Shown: positions 34,362 through 43,029, numbered from the stretch's first letter. The stretch: 64,000 bases of DNA from Micropruina sonneratiae (GCF_025972045.1 NZ_JAPDHX010000001.1:85181-149180), one strand, 5' to 3'. Program-made: numbers and translations. The notes: a model not told the origin generated them from the letters alone.

Positions 34362-36338
34362 TCAGGACGTGCGGGCGGCCCGGCGGACCAGTGCCGCCGC
34401 CACCCAGTCGGTGAGCGCGGTCGGCGGCATCCCGGCCCCCCAGCAGTCGTGGGCACCCTCGGGGTCGTACCAGAGCTCGACCGGGCCGCCCAGGGCGCGG
34501 TAACCGAGCGCCCACTTCAGCCCCTGCCGCGGGTTCACCCGGGCGTCGCGACCGGACACCACCACCAGCACCTCGGCGCCCGAGACGGCGGTCAGGTTGG
34601 TCACCGGCGACACCTGGCGCAGCGCTGCCAGATCCTGCTCGCTGTGCCGCGGGTCGCCCCACTCGTCGCGATCGCTGGCGGCGGTCGGGCTGTCGTCGCC
34701 CAGCAGGCTGGTGAGCGGGTCGACGAAACCGTTGACGACCACGCAGACGTCCACGTCGGCGGGGCAGGTGTGCAGCGTGGTGGCGGCCAGGAACCCGCCT
34801 GCCGAGGCGCCGAGGGTGACGACGGCGTCCGCGCGGACGGCGCCCGGGCCGCGACGCAGGTGTGCGATCGCAGCCGCGGCATCCGCCAGGGAGTGCCGGC
34901 GGCGCGCCCGGGTGCCGGCCAGGTGCCGTTGCTCGGGACCGCCGCCGCGGACGTGCGGGGTCGCGACCGCGAAACCGCGGTCGAGCCATTGCCGCAGCGT
35001 CGGGTCCGAGTCGAGGTCGATGTCGAGGCCGTAGGCGCCGTACAGCAGCACCACGACCGGACCGCGGAAGCGCTCGCCGCCCGCGGCCGGCCAGCGCAGG
35101 TCGAGGTCGACCTGGTAGCCGTCGGCGGAGACGAACCGCTCGCGGGCCGCGCGCGCCGCCCCGGCCGAACGCCGGGCGACCAGTTCGGGGTCGTTGCGGC
35201 AGTCGCCGGAGGTGTCGAAGTACCAGAAGAACGGCGGCAGCGCGCCGCTGAGCTCGGTGGCGGCGAAGCCGATCGACGGGGTGACCTGGTTGAACCGCAG
35301 GTCGAGCAGCCCCGACGAGGCCAGCAGGGGCTGCCGGCCGGACGAGAACCCGTCGATGGTGACCCGATGCAGGGTCTCCTCACCGTCGCGGCTGACCCGC
35401 ACCACCGCATAGCCGGTGCCGGAGGTGAGTTCGCGGGCCACCCCGACGCCGCTCGCGCACGCCCAGGACGCCAGAATGCGGCCCTCGTCCAACGAGCTGG
35501 CCAGCAGCGTCCAGGCCCCGTCGCCGTTGTGCAGCTGGACCAGCACCGGTCGGCCGTCCAGCAGGGCAACGTCGAACAGCGCCGGATCCTTGGGCGCACC
35601 GGGCACGCTGATCGGCACCGGCGGGTCCTGCCGGGCGTCCACCAGATCCCAGACCCGTTCGGAGCGGATGCCGTGGCTGAGCCGGAAGAACCGTCGCACC
35701 GAGCACGGCTTCACCCCCAGGCCGCCGGTCGCCGAGTAGGCGATCACCCGCCGGGACGCCTCGAAGTCGTCGGCGTCGGCCGCGGCGAGCACCGCCCGCT
35801 GGCCGCCCCGGACGTCGAGGTCGGGCTCGACGAAGACAAGCTGGTTGCCGTCGTCGACCAGGCTGATGTCGGGATAGACCCCCTGCACCAGTACCCGGCG
35901 CCGCGGACGCCGCAGGCCCGCCTCGTAGACCAGGGCGACGTAGGCCTCGCGCTCGGGCCGGCGCAGCACGCTCACCCAACGCAGCCCGGAGGCGTCGATA
36001 TCGGCGCGGGTGGTGATCCAGCCGGCCAGATCCTCGGCATCGTCGTCAAACCGGATCGGCGGTTCCCCGGTCGAGATCTCCGGGTGGCGGGCGTCCGGCA
36101 CCAGTGAGCCCCACATCCGTCCGGCGGTGTCGGCGTCGAGCCGCAGCCAGGCGTCGCCCAGCGGGATCAGCTGGTAGCTGGGGCCGTCGGCGTCCGGTGG
36201 GGCGGTGCGGGCGTGCGCCGGGTCGCCGTCGACGGCGCGGCCGTGCGCGGCCAGAGTGGCGAGCAGTTGGTCGTGGTCGAGGTCGTCGACCCAGGACAGC
36301 CCCGCCCCCGCGTCGGCGACCCCGGTGGCGTCGGTCAT
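34362..36338 (-). CDS. prolyl oligopeptidase family protease, candidate lanthipeptide leader peptidase
   Basis: A 658-residue S9-family serine protease: an N-terminal propeller of about 400 residues, then an alpha/beta-hydrolase domain with Ser in TLGASAGGF (about 510), Asp in VSGRDARVNP (about 596) and His in PEGAHDCWG (about 628). No signal peptide is visible, so it acts in the cytoplasm. Its ATG overlaps the exporter stop by four bases. In the class III lanthipeptide flavipeptin, a prolyl oligopeptidase (FlaP) removes the leader. Every precursor here has a proline in the leader a few residues before the core. A leader-peptidase role is therefore a strong inference. Confidence 0.85.
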   Translation of the reverse strand: MTDATGVADAGAGLSWVDDLDHDQLLATLAAHGRAVDGDPAHARTAPPDADGPSYQLIPLGDAWLRLDADTAGRMWGSLVPDARHPEISTGEPPIRFDDDAEDLAGWITTRADIDASGLRWVSVLRRPEREAYVALVYEAGLRRPRRRVLVQGVYPDISLVDDGNQLVFVEPDLDVRGGQRAVLAAADADDFEASRRVIAYSATGGLGVKPCSVRRFFRLSHGIRSERVWDLVDARQDPPVPISVPGAPKDPALFDVALLDGRPVLVQLHNGDGAWTLLASSLDEGRILASWACASGVGVARELTSGTGYAVVRVSRDGEETLHRVTIDGFSSGRQPLLASSGLLDLRFNQVTPSIGFAATELSGALPPFFWYFDTSGDCRNDPELVARRSAGAARAARERFVSADGYQVDLDLRWPAAGGERFRGPVVVLLYGAYGLDIDLDSDPTLRQWLDRGFAVATPHVRGGGPEQRHLAGTRARRRHSLADAAAAIAHLRRGPGAVRADAVVTLGASAGGFLAATTLHTCPADVDVCVVVNGFVDPLTSLLGDDSPTAASDRDEWGDPRHSEQDLAALRQVSPVTNLTAVSGAEVLVVVSGRDARVNPRQGLKWALGYRALGGPVELWYDPEGAHDCWGAGMPPTALTDWVAAALVRRAARTS

Positions 36339-38176
36339 TGCGCCGTCAGCGAGCGGAACAGGGCGGACCGGGCGGTCACCTCACCCGGGTGGCCGTTCTC
36401 GACCAGCCGGCCACCGTCGAGCACCAGCACCTGGTCGGCCCACTCGGTACCGAACCGGCCGTGGCCTGCGGCGATGGTGGTGATGTCGCCCATCGTGGTG
36501 CGGATCAGTTCCATGATCTGCACCCGGTTCAGCACGTCCAGGCCGGAGGTGATCTCGTCCAGCAGCAGCAGTCGCGGACGCCGCAGCAGGGTTCGCGCGA
36601 TCGCCAGTCGTTGTCGCTCGCCACCCGAGAACGCGTAGGCCGACTCGCCGACGGGGGCGTCCAGACCCTCCTCCCGACGCCGGACGGTGGGGTGGAGGCC
36701 GACCTGGTCGAGCATCTCCCAGCACTGCTCGTCGGCGATGTCGTCCCGGCCCAGCAGCAGGTTGTCCCGCACGGTGCCGGCGAACAGCGGACAGGCCTGT
36801 TCGATGTAGCCGACCTGGCTGCGGTACACGTCCTCGTCGCGATCCTCCAGCGGCAGCCCGTCCAGCAGGATCAGCCCCTGGCTGGGCACCAGGAAGCGTT
36901 CCAGCAACGACAGGATCGTCGACTTGCCCGACCCGGACGTGCCGGTCAGCACCACCCAGGAGCCGCGGGCGATGTCGAACGACACGTCCGCGAGGGCGAA
37001 CTCGCGATCGCCGGCCCCGCCGGCGTAGCGCACCGACACGTTGCGGAAGCCCACCTCGCCCTCGACGACGTCAGGGTCGGGACGGGGGCGGTCGCCGTAC
37101 GCCTCGAGCGATCCGAAGTCCGCCGGCGACAGCGCGTCCAGTTCGGCGCGGAGCCGGTCGGCGTCCCGCGGCGTCCGGGCGGTGACCGCCTTCAAGTCGA
37201 CCATCCGCTGCAGTGCGCCGAGGGTCTCGGCCATCAGCATCACGGTGTCGATCGAGCCGGCGATCGGCCCGATCAGCATCATCGTGTACATGAAGAACGC
37301 GACCAGGGCGTCCACCGGCAGCGCCCCGGACTGCACCCGGGTGCAGGCGATCAGGATGATCACCAGCATCGTGCCCTGGATCAGCGCCGACACCAGCGGC
37401 TCCATGAAGGCCTGGGCCCGCGCGGACGCGTTGGAGGCGTCCTGCAGCCGTTGCGAGGTGGTCGACAGCCGACCCACCGCGAAACTGTTGGCGACGAACG
37501 CCCGAATGGTCAGCACCGAGTCGAGCGCCCTGGTCACCTCGGCGACGTAGGCGCCCTGCGCCTCCTGCCGGGCGAAGGCGACCCCGGTCAGCCGGTTGGA
37601 CGCCAGCACGATCACCACCAGCGCCAACACGCACAGGCTGAGCGCCGACACGGTCAGGATCGGGTCGAGCCGCACCATCTGCACCAGCGACCCGGCCACC
37701 AGCACCAGGCCGCCCAGGGCCTGGATCGGGCCCCGGGTGAAGACCTCGCCCATCTTCTCCGAGTCGATCGAGCAGCGGGCGACCAGGTCGGCGGTGGGGT
37801 GTTCGACGAGCTTCTCGGCCGGCACCCGCAGCGCGATGTCGGCCGAGGAGTCCCGGAAGGTGCGCACCAGACGGTTGCCGGCATAGGCGGTGATCAGGTT
37901 GACCGCGGCGGTGACCAGCGAGGACGCCACGGCGGCGGCCAGTAGCAGGCTGCCGAGCCAGAGCAGCCGGCTGGTGTCCATTTCCTGCAGCGCGCCGACC
38001 AGCAGGCCGGTCAGCGCCGGCTGGGCCAGCGCGGCGAGCGAGGCGACGACAGTGCCGACGAAGGCGACCAGCATCGCCCGGGGGTCGGAGCGCAGGATGA
38101 CCAGCAGCCGGGCCAGCGGGCCGGTGGGCGGGTCGGACAGCAGCCCGCCGATGCGGTCGGCGCTGGTGGTGGTCAT
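36335..38176 (-). CDS. ABC exporter with fused membrane and ATPase domains, candidate lanthipeptide transporter
   Basis: A 613-residue half-transporter. Six membrane helices span about residues 30-300. The ATPase has Walker A TGTSGSGKST (about 412), signature FSGGERQRLAIA and Walker B LLLLDEITSGLD. There is no N-terminal C39 peptidase domain, which fits with a separate protease gene next door. I chose the ATG at 38176. The in-phase upstream extension crosses a strong hairpin. It follows precursor genes P1 and P2 on the same strand and is coupled to the protease gene by a four-base overlap. It probably works as a homodimer and exports the modified peptides. Confidence 0.9.
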   Translation of the reverse strand: MTTTSADRIGGLLSDPPTGPLARLLVILRSDPRAMLVAFVGTVVASLAALAQPALTGLLVGALQEMDTSRLLWLGSLLLAAAVASSLVTAAVNLITAYAGNRLVRTFRDSSADIALRVPAEKLVEHPTADLVARCSIDSEKMGEVFTRGPIQALGGLVLVAGSLVQMVRLDPILTVSALSLCVLALVVIVLASNRLTGVAFARQEAQGAYVAEVTRALDSVLTIRAFVANSFAVGRLSTTSQRLQDASNASARAQAFMEPLVSALIQGTMLVIILIACTRVQSGALPVDALVAFFMYTMMLIGPIAGSIDTVMLMAETLGALQRMVDLKAVTARTPRDADRLRAELDALSPADFGSLEAYGDRPRPDPDVVEGEVGFRNVSVRYAGGAGDREFALADVSFDIARGSWVVLTGTSGSGKSTILSLLERFLVPSQGLILLDGLPLEDRDEDVYRSQVGYIEQACPLFAGTVRDNLLLGRDDIADEQCWEMLDQVGLHPTVRRREEGLDAPVGESAYAFSGGERQRLAIARTLLRRPRLLLLDEITSGLDVLNRVQIMELIRTTMGDITTIAAGHGRFGTEWADQVLVLDGGRLVENGHPGEVTARSALFRSLTAQ

Positions 38177-38256
38177 CGGGGGTCCCTTTCGTCGGGGGGT
38201 GGGTGGTGCGAGAATGGGACGGCCGGCACGCCGTCGGCGGGCCCGGCCTTCGACCC

Positions 38257-38301
38257 AGGGAGTCGTTCCGATCGGATAGGCGCCGATCGGCACGACTCCC
38301 T
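38257..38301 (-). terminator. strong hairpin between precursor genes P1-P2 and the exporter
   Basis: Two 19-base arms (38257-38275 and 38283-38301) pair with one mismatch around a seven-base loop. The arms begin AGGGAGTCGT and end ACGACTCCCT. Such a partial terminator would give many precursor transcripts and few exporter transcripts. Confidence 0.8.
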
Positions 38302-38326
38302 CGGTGTGTTCGGAGGAGTTCCTGGC

Positions 38327-38464
38327 TCAGGGGCGCCGCAGCGCCTCACACAGCGCGATGCTGACGGCGCTGTGTGGGCACTGCATAACGCTCAGCATGG
38401 ACGCCTTGGCCTCGGCCACCGCCAACGGCAGTTCGGCGTCCTGCAACTTCAGTACCTGCGTCAT
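38327..38464 (-). CDS. class III lanthipeptide precursor P2
   Basis: A 45-residue peptide starting MTQVLKLQDAELP. The V-L-K-L-Q stretch is the class III leader recognition motif. After EAKA come two ring units, SMLSVMQC and SAVSIALC, both Ser-x2-Ser-x3-Cys, which LanKC enzymes turn into labionin or a related triamino diacid. The core ends in EALRRP. The leader has a proline at residue 13. GGGAG precedes the ATG by five bases. It starts 31 bases after P1. The spacing of Ser and Cys is identical to labyrinthopeptin-type cores, but the product structure is inferred. Confidence 0.85.
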   Translation of the reverse strand: MTQVLKLQDAELPLAVAEAKASMLSVMQCPHSAVSIALCEALRRP

Positions 38465-38495
38465 CGTGACTCCCGGCGTTCGGGTGAGGGTTTCG

Positions 38496-38621
38496 TCACC
38501 AGCGCCAGCACCAGGCTTGGCTGGTGTAGGAGTTGTTGCAGGCGACATACGACACATTCGACGCCTTCTCCTCGTCGGGAGCGTCATTGTCACGGTCCTG
38601 CAGATTGAGGATCTCTGCCAT
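38496..38621 (-). CDS. class III lanthipeptide precursor P1
   Basis: A 41-residue peptide starting MAEILNLQDRD. The leader motif I-L-N-L-Q is shared with P3. The leader ends DAPDEEKA. The core has SNVSYVAC, two Asn, then SYTSQAWC and the tail WRW. Both units are Ser-x2-Ser-x3-Cys. Three Trp residues make it strongly hydrophobic. An in-frame ATG four codons upstream (38633) is possible, but it directly abuts the purine-rich AAGGA site, and the paralogue P3 begins at the same MAEILNLQ. First gene after the promoter motif at 38745. Confidence 0.88.
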   Translation of the reverse strand: MAEILNLQDRDNDAPDEEKASNVSYVACNNSYTSQAWCWRW

Positions 38622-38744
38622 TTTCCGCACCATTCCTTCCGTGTCATTTCTCCGTCCGCTGTGGGGGAGATTCGAGTAATTCGGTGACACTGAGGAGTCA
38701 ATCCGGAAATGCGGCCGGCGGCAATGATGGTGTGCCGGGTCTAT

Positions 38745-38783
38745 CCGTTGGTTAGCGCGGGCTGGCCGATCGGCGCAGGCTCA
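38745..38783 (-). promoter_or_regulatory. shared regulatory motif upstream of P1 (copy A)
   Basis: On the plus strand it reads CCGTTGGTTAGCGCGG then GCTGGCCGATCGG and ends GGCTCA. Thirty-three of 39 bases match the copy before lanKC (46272-46310). It begins at the end of the permease gene and lies about 125 bases before P1. Confidence 0.7.
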
Positions 38784-40184
38784 TTCGGCGACGAGGCCGG
38801 CCACCACGCGGGGTTCGGGCAGGCGGGACGTGGGCAGTGTGGGCAGCACTGTGGTGGCGGCCGTGATCGCGGCGGCCACCGCCAGCGCGACCAGGAACGG
38901 CCCGGCGGGCACATCGAGGGCGAAGCCGAAGCCCGCGGCGGGGGTGGCGTAGGCCAGGTGTGCCAGGCAGACGCCGACCATGGTCAGGCCCAGCAGCGCC
39001 GCCGTCCCGGTGATGATCAGCGCCTCGAGTGCGGCGGTGCCCAGACGTTGCCGCAGGGTGGCCCCCACGATGCCGAGCAGGGCGAGGTCGGCGCAGCGCT
39101 GCCGGGTCATCATCACCAGCGAGCCCACGCTGCCGCACAGGGCGATCGCCAGCGGCAGGCCGAGGTTGACCAGAAAGGTCTCGGCACCGACGTGCTCGAG
39201 CCGGACGTCGACGCCGCTGGCGGCGAAGATCGCGTTGTAGGTGGCGGGCAGCCCGATCACCCCGAAGGCCAGGCCGATCGTGAACATCACCGGGGTCACC
39301 GAGCGGGCGAGGCGTCCGGCCCTGGCGAGCACCGTGGCGCGGGCGACCCACCAGGCCGGTCCGGCCGGGATCAGGCGCGTCCAGGCCGCGGTGAGCGGGC
39401 GGACGACGGCCGGCATCAGCTCGGCGAACAGCCAGCCGACGACGACCAGGCCGAACAGGTTCAGCTGCATGATCTGGGTGAACGTCTCCGACGAGCGGTT
39501 GGCCGCCAGCGCGGGCACCACCGCGAACATGCCCGCGACGATCAGCGCGGCGAGCGCCGCCCGGACCCAGCGGCCCAGGTCACGGTGCCGTTGCTCGGTG
39601 CCGTCCTGTGCGGCACGCAAGGCCTCGACGGGGGGAATGCGACTGGCCCGGCGGGCCTGCCGCAGGCCGCCGAGCAGGACGACCAGCAGCCAGACCAGAT
39701 TGATCGCCAGCAGGGTGCCGGGTTCGACCACCGTCGGCACCAGGACCCCGGCGCCTTCGGCTCCGCGCTCGTGTTGCAGGTAGTCCAGGGCGGGACGCAG
39801 CGCAGCCACGGCCAGCAGGTCGGCGAGTACAGCGGACGCCACCGCCACCACTGCGAGCTGGCTGAGCAGCGACCCGACCAGGCCGGCCGGGGTGGCGCCG
39901 GCCAACGCCAGCCGGGCCAGCGCCCCGCGGCGACTGTCCAGGACCAGCGCGGTCGACGCGCCCACCACCGACAGGCCCACCACCAGGCACAGCACCAGGT
40001 TGCTGCCGCCGATGATCGCGTAGGCGTCGGCTTCCATCGCCGGGATCAGCTCCCTCGCGGCGAGGGCGGATTGGACGACGAGGGCCGCCAGGGTCAGCCC
40101 GAAGCCGGTCATCACGAACCCGAGCGACACTCCGAGCCAGGCCGTCCACGAGCCGCGCAGTTCGGCTGCGATCACCTTCCGCAT
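38781..40184 (-). CDS. FtsX-like ABC permease, lanthipeptide locus (second)
   Basis: A 467-residue membrane protein with the MacB/FtsX plan duplicated in one chain. It starts MRKVIAAELRGSWTAWLG and has about eight to ten hydrophobic segments. The conserved LARLALAGATPAGLVGSL and LALLGIVGATLRQRLGTAALEALII segments are the FtsX coupling regions. It ends LPEPRVVAGLVAE, nearly the same end as its neighbour. It starts three bases after the first permease stop. With the ATPase at 41604 it should form an export or self-protection complex. Confidence 0.87.
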   Translation of the reverse strand: MRKVIAAELRGSWTAWLGVSLGFVMTGFGLTLAALVVQSALAARELIPAMEADAYAIIGGSNLVLCLVVGLSVVGASTALVLDSRRGALARLALAGATPAGLVGSLLSQLAVVAVASAVLADLLAVAALRPALDYLQHERGAEGAGVLVPTVVEPGTLLAINLVWLLVVLLGGLRQARRASRIPPVEALRAAQDGTEQRHRDLGRWVRAALAALIVAGMFAVVPALAANRSSETFTQIMQLNLFGLVVVGWLFAELMPAVVRPLTAAWTRLIPAGPAWWVARATVLARAGRLARSVTPVMFTIGLAFGVIGLPATYNAIFAASGVDVRLEHVGAETFLVNLGLPLAIALCGSVGSLVMMTRQRCADLALLGIVGATLRQRLGTAALEALIITGTAALLGLTMVGVCLAHLAYATPAAGFGFALDVPAGPFLVALAVAAAITAATTVLPTLPTSRLPEPRVVAGLVAE

Positions 40185-40187
40185 GAT

Positions 40188-41600
40188 TCACTCCGCGACG
40201 AGTTGCGCGATCACCCGGGGTTCGGGCAGCCGCTGGGCGGGCAGGGTGGGCAGCACAGTGGCTGCCGCGGTGGCCAGGCCGCCACCGATGAACGTGCCGA
40301 CGATCAGCGGCGCGGACAGCGTCGGCGTCCAGGTCAGCCCGGCGGCGCCGAGCGAGTAGGCCTGGAAGGCCAGGCTGGGAACGATCACCAGCAGCGACAG
40401 CAGCACCGCGGTCACGGTGATGATCAGCGCCTCCAGTGCGGGAATCGCGACCCGCTGGCCCGGGCTGGCGCCGGCCACCCCGGCGAGGGCCAGTTCGGCG
40501 TCCCGCTGCCGGCCCATCATCAGCAGCGAGCCGACGCCGCCGGCGAAGGCGATCAGCAGCGGCAGCCCGAACTGCAGCACGAAGGTGTCCCACATGGGCA
40601 GGCTGAGCTGCAGGCTGCCCATCGAGACCGCGATTGTGCTGATCAGCGAGTCGACGACGCTCATCGAGCCGACGCCGATCGCGAAGGTGAACATCACCGG
40701 CACCACGGACTTGTAGAGCCGGTCGATCCGGGCGCTCACCGTGGCCCGGGCGATCACCCAGGCCGGTGAGGCCCACGGCACCAGCCGCGTCCACAGCCGG
40801 GTCAGCGGGCCGACCAGCACCGGCGCCAGCGCCGCGAGCAACGCACCCCACAGGAACACCTGCAGGAAGCCGACGATCATCAGGTTGCTGACCGTCTCCT
40901 TGTAGCGATGCTCCAGCTGAATCGGCACCGAGGCGATCGAGGCGATCACCGCCGCGCCGCTGAGCAGGCACAACGCCCAGCCGGCGGGGCCGAGCCCCTG
41001 CCGCGGGTCCGGCGCCTGCGACTGGCGCAGCGCCTCGACCGGTGGAACGGCGCCGGCCAGCCGGGCCTGCCGGCGTCCGGCCCAGACCACCAGCGCCGCG
41101 CAGCCCAGGTTGGTGACCAGGAAGGGCAGCACGGAATAGTCGGGTTCAAGGCTCACCCAGGTCGGCTCGTCGCGGGCCTGGTAGTCCATCAGGGCCAGCC
41201 AGGGCCGCATCGCGAGTACCGCGAGCAGGTCGCCCAGCGGCGCACTGACCAGCGAGACGGCGGCGAGTTGGACCGCGACCGCCCGCCGGACCTGGGCCGG
41301 GGTGGCGCCGGCGAGGGCCAGCCTGGCCAGCGAGCCACGACGCGACCCGACCACCAGCGAGGTCGCCGAGCCTACCACGGGCACGGCCACCAGCAGGATG
41401 CAGGCCAGTACCAGCGCCTGGCCGATCGTCCAGCTCGCCGACGATTCCAGGGTCATCCGGCCGTCGGCGACGGCCGCCAGGCCCGTCCAGCCGATCACCA
41501 CGGTGAGCACCACCGCGGCGTTCACCACGATGAACGACAGGCTGACGCCCAGCCAGGCCGGCCAGGCGTCCCGTAGTTCGGCGAGATACACCCGGCGCAC
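40188..41600 (-). CDS. FtsX-like ABC permease, lanthipeptide locus (first)
   Basis: A 470-residue paralogue of the following permease. It starts MRRVYLAELRDAWPAWLG. The two coupling segments are LARLALAGATPAQVRRAVA and LALAGVAGASPGQRVAIPALEALII, and the end is LPEPRVIAQLVAE. It starts three bases after the ATPase stop. The pair most likely forms a heterodimer. Transporters of this kind act in resistance to, or export of, peptides in other lanthipeptide and bacitracin-type systems. Which of the two applies here is open. Confidence 0.87.
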   Translation of the reverse strand: MRRVYLAELRDAWPAWLGVSLSFIVVNAAVVLTVVIGWTGLAAVADGRMTLESSASWTIGQALVLACILLVAVPVVGSATSLVVGSRRGSLARLALAGATPAQVRRAVAVQLAAVSLVSAPLGDLLAVLAMRPWLALMDYQARDEPTWVSLEPDYSVLPFLVTNLGCAALVVWAGRRQARLAGAVPPVEALRQSQAPDPRQGLGPAGWALCLLSGAAVIASIASVPIQLEHRYKETVSNLMIVGFLQVFLWGALLAALAPVLVGPLTRLWTRLVPWASPAWVIARATVSARIDRLYKSVVPVMFTFAIGVGSMSVVDSLISTIAVSMGSLQLSLPMWDTFVLQFGLPLLIAFAGGVGSLLMMGRQRDAELALAGVAGASPGQRVAIPALEALIITVTAVLLSLLVIVPSLAFQAYSLGAAGLTWTPTLSAPLIVGTFIGGGLATAAATVLPTLPAQRLPEPRVIAQLVAE

Positions 41601-41603
41601 GGT

Positions 41604-42386
41604 TCAGGCCTCCCGCGGTGCGCCCAGCCCGGCCAGGGTGGACGCCACCACCTCGACCGAGGCGCCGCGGAGTTCCTGCACGAGCGAACCGTCGCGGAGG
41701 AACAGGATCCGGTCGCAGGCGGCAGCGACCTTCGGATCGTGGGTGACGACCAGCGCGCAGCGTCCGGGACTGTGCGCGATCCGGGCCAGTTCGGCCAGCA
41801 CCAGTTCGCCGGTGCGGGTGTCCAGCGCGCCCGTCGGCTCGTCGGCGAACAGCACGGCCGGCTGCTGGGCCAGCACCCGGGCCAGCGCGACCCGCTGCTG
41901 CTCGCCGCCGGACAGCGACGGCGGCCTGGCGTCGGCACGGTCGGCCAGGCCGACGGTTTCCAGCGTCTGGGCGATCAACTCGGCGGGCGGCCGGTTGCCG
42001 GCGAGCAGATGCGGCAGGGCGACGTTCTCGGCCGCGGTCAGCGTGGGGATGAGGTTGTAGGACTGGAACACGAAGCCGACCTGGCTGCGCCGCATCCGGG
42101 CCAGGTCGGCCCGGGACAGCCGCTCGAGCTGCTGCCCGGCCAGCAGCACCCTGCCGCTGGTCGGCGCCTCCAACCCGGCCAGGCAGTACATCAGCGTCGA
42201 CTTGCCCGAGCCGGACGGCCCCATCACGGCGACGAGTTCGCCGGCCCGGACGCCGAGGCTGACGCCGTGCAGGATCTCGACCTCGCGCTGGCCGGCGCGG
42301 TAGGACTTGCGCAGCTCCTGGGCGGCGATCGCCCAGTCGGTGGGGGCGGTGGCGGGGTCGGCACTTTCGCGGATCTGACTCACCAT
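41604..42386 (-). CDS. MacB/LolD-type ABC transporter ATP-binding protein, lanthipeptide locus
   Basis: A 260-residue ATPase. Walker A is VMGPSGSGKSTLMYC, the Q-loop region is FVFQSYNLIPTLTAAENV, the signature is LSGGEQQRVALARVLA and Walker B is VLFADEPTGALD. All are typical of the MacB/LolD group that partners with FtsX-like permeases. The ATG at 42386 has AAGGAC upstream. A longer in-phase frame crosses a hairpin and is not real. It lies 256 bases after precursor P3, separated by a terminator-like stem, so it may be transcribed by read-through. Confidence 0.92.
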   Translation of the reverse strand: MVSQIRESADPATAPTDWAIAAQELRKSYRAGQREVEILHGVSLGVRAGELVAVMGPSGSGKSTLMYCLAGLEAPTSGRVLLAGQQLERLSRADLARMRRSQVGFVFQSYNLIPTLTAAENVALPHLLAGNRPPAELIAQTLETVGLADRADARPPSLSGGEQQRVALARVLAQQPAVLFADEPTGALDTRTGELVLAELARIAHSPGRCALVVTHDPKVAAACDRILFLRDGSLVQELRGASVEVVASTLAGLGAPREA

Positions 42387-42542
42387 GGGAACGTCCTTCG
42401 GTGGTGCTGAGGGGGTGGCCCCTGGGGGTGGGGAACGGGTCCAGTGCAGCAGCCCGGCCAGGCCCTGTCTGCCTCGCGCCGGTGGTTCTGCCCGGAAGTT
42501 AACCCGGTCGCACCCGGCCGGCTCCGGGCTCCGGACGCACGG

Positions 42543-42577
42543 CAGGGCCGCCGCCCCGGGTGGGGACGGCGGCCCTG
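42543..42577 (-). terminator. hairpin after precursor group P6-P3
   Basis: CAGGGCCGCCG (42543-42553) pairs perfectly with CGGCGGCCCTG (42567-42577), with extra C/G pairing in the loop. It lies about 65 bases after the P3 stop and before the ATPase gene, the same placement as the hairpin after P2. Confidence 0.75.
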
Positions 42578-42642
42578 GTTCGTGATCGACGGACTGGTCG
42601 GATAGGCGCCGGCCAGGCGCAGCGATCGCCGGTGCCGTGGGT

Positions 42643-42771
42643 TCACGGACGCCAGCACAGGAAGTTGCTGGTGTGGGAGTTGTGGCAGATGAAGTAGCTG
42701 TTGTTGGAAGCCTTCTCATCGCCGGGGACCTCGGGGGTCTGCTCGTCCTGCAGGTTCAGGATCTCGGCCAT
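42643..42771 (-). CDS. class III lanthipeptide precursor P3
   Basis: A 42-residue peptide. The leader MAEILNLQDEQ is almost identical to that of P1, followed by TPEVPGDEKA with two prolines. The core has SNNSYFIC, His-Asn, SHTSNFLC and the tail WRP, two Ser-x2-Ser-x3-Cys units with a two-residue spacer. A near-perfect AAAGGAGGTG lies eight bases before the ATG, which indicates strong translation. It is the last of four consecutive precursor genes. P1 and P3 cores share the same S-N-x-S-Y and T-S spacing and are close paralogues. Confidence 0.9.
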   Translation of the reverse strand: MAEILNLQDEQTPEVPGDEKASNNSYFICHNSHTSNFLCWRP

Positions 42772-42813
42772 CGTGTTCACCTCCTTTCGGGACTGGTCAG
42801 TGGTCGCTGCCGC

Positions 42814-42948
42814 TCACTTGGCGAAGCAGAGCGAGGCGGAGACGAAGGAGTTGTTGCAGAAGAAGTTGCGGATGCTGATCCGCGACGCCTTCTCCTCGCC
42901 GGGGGTGGGCTCCGGATCGTTGCCCTGGAGTTCGAGGATGTCAGCCAT
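42814..42948 (-). CDS. class III lanthipeptide precursor P4 (variant first ring)
   Basis: A 44-residue peptide with leader MADILELQGND and PTPGEEKA before the core. The first unit is SRISIRNFFC, Ser-x2-Ser-x5-Cys, two residues longer than in the other precursors. The second is SFVSASLC, Ser-x2-Ser-x3-Cys with one extra Ser. The tail is FAK. AAGGAGGTGA precedes the ATG. The wider first ring would give a product of different shape. It is the third of four consecutive precursor genes. Confidence 0.9.
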   Translation of the reverse strand: MADILELQGNDPEPTPGEEKASRISIRNFFCNNSFVSASLCFAK

Positions 42949-43029
42949 GGTGGTCACCTCCTTGCAGAGTGGCTGGGACTGGGGTGCGGTGGCGGCCCGG
43001 CCGGCGTGACGCCGGTGCGGGGGCCGTCG

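Noticed and set aside
38327-38701. 124-codon minus-strand frame containing P2
   Set aside because: Only the last 45 codons are real. The upstream part reads out of phase through P1, and GGGAG marks the internal ATG at 38464.
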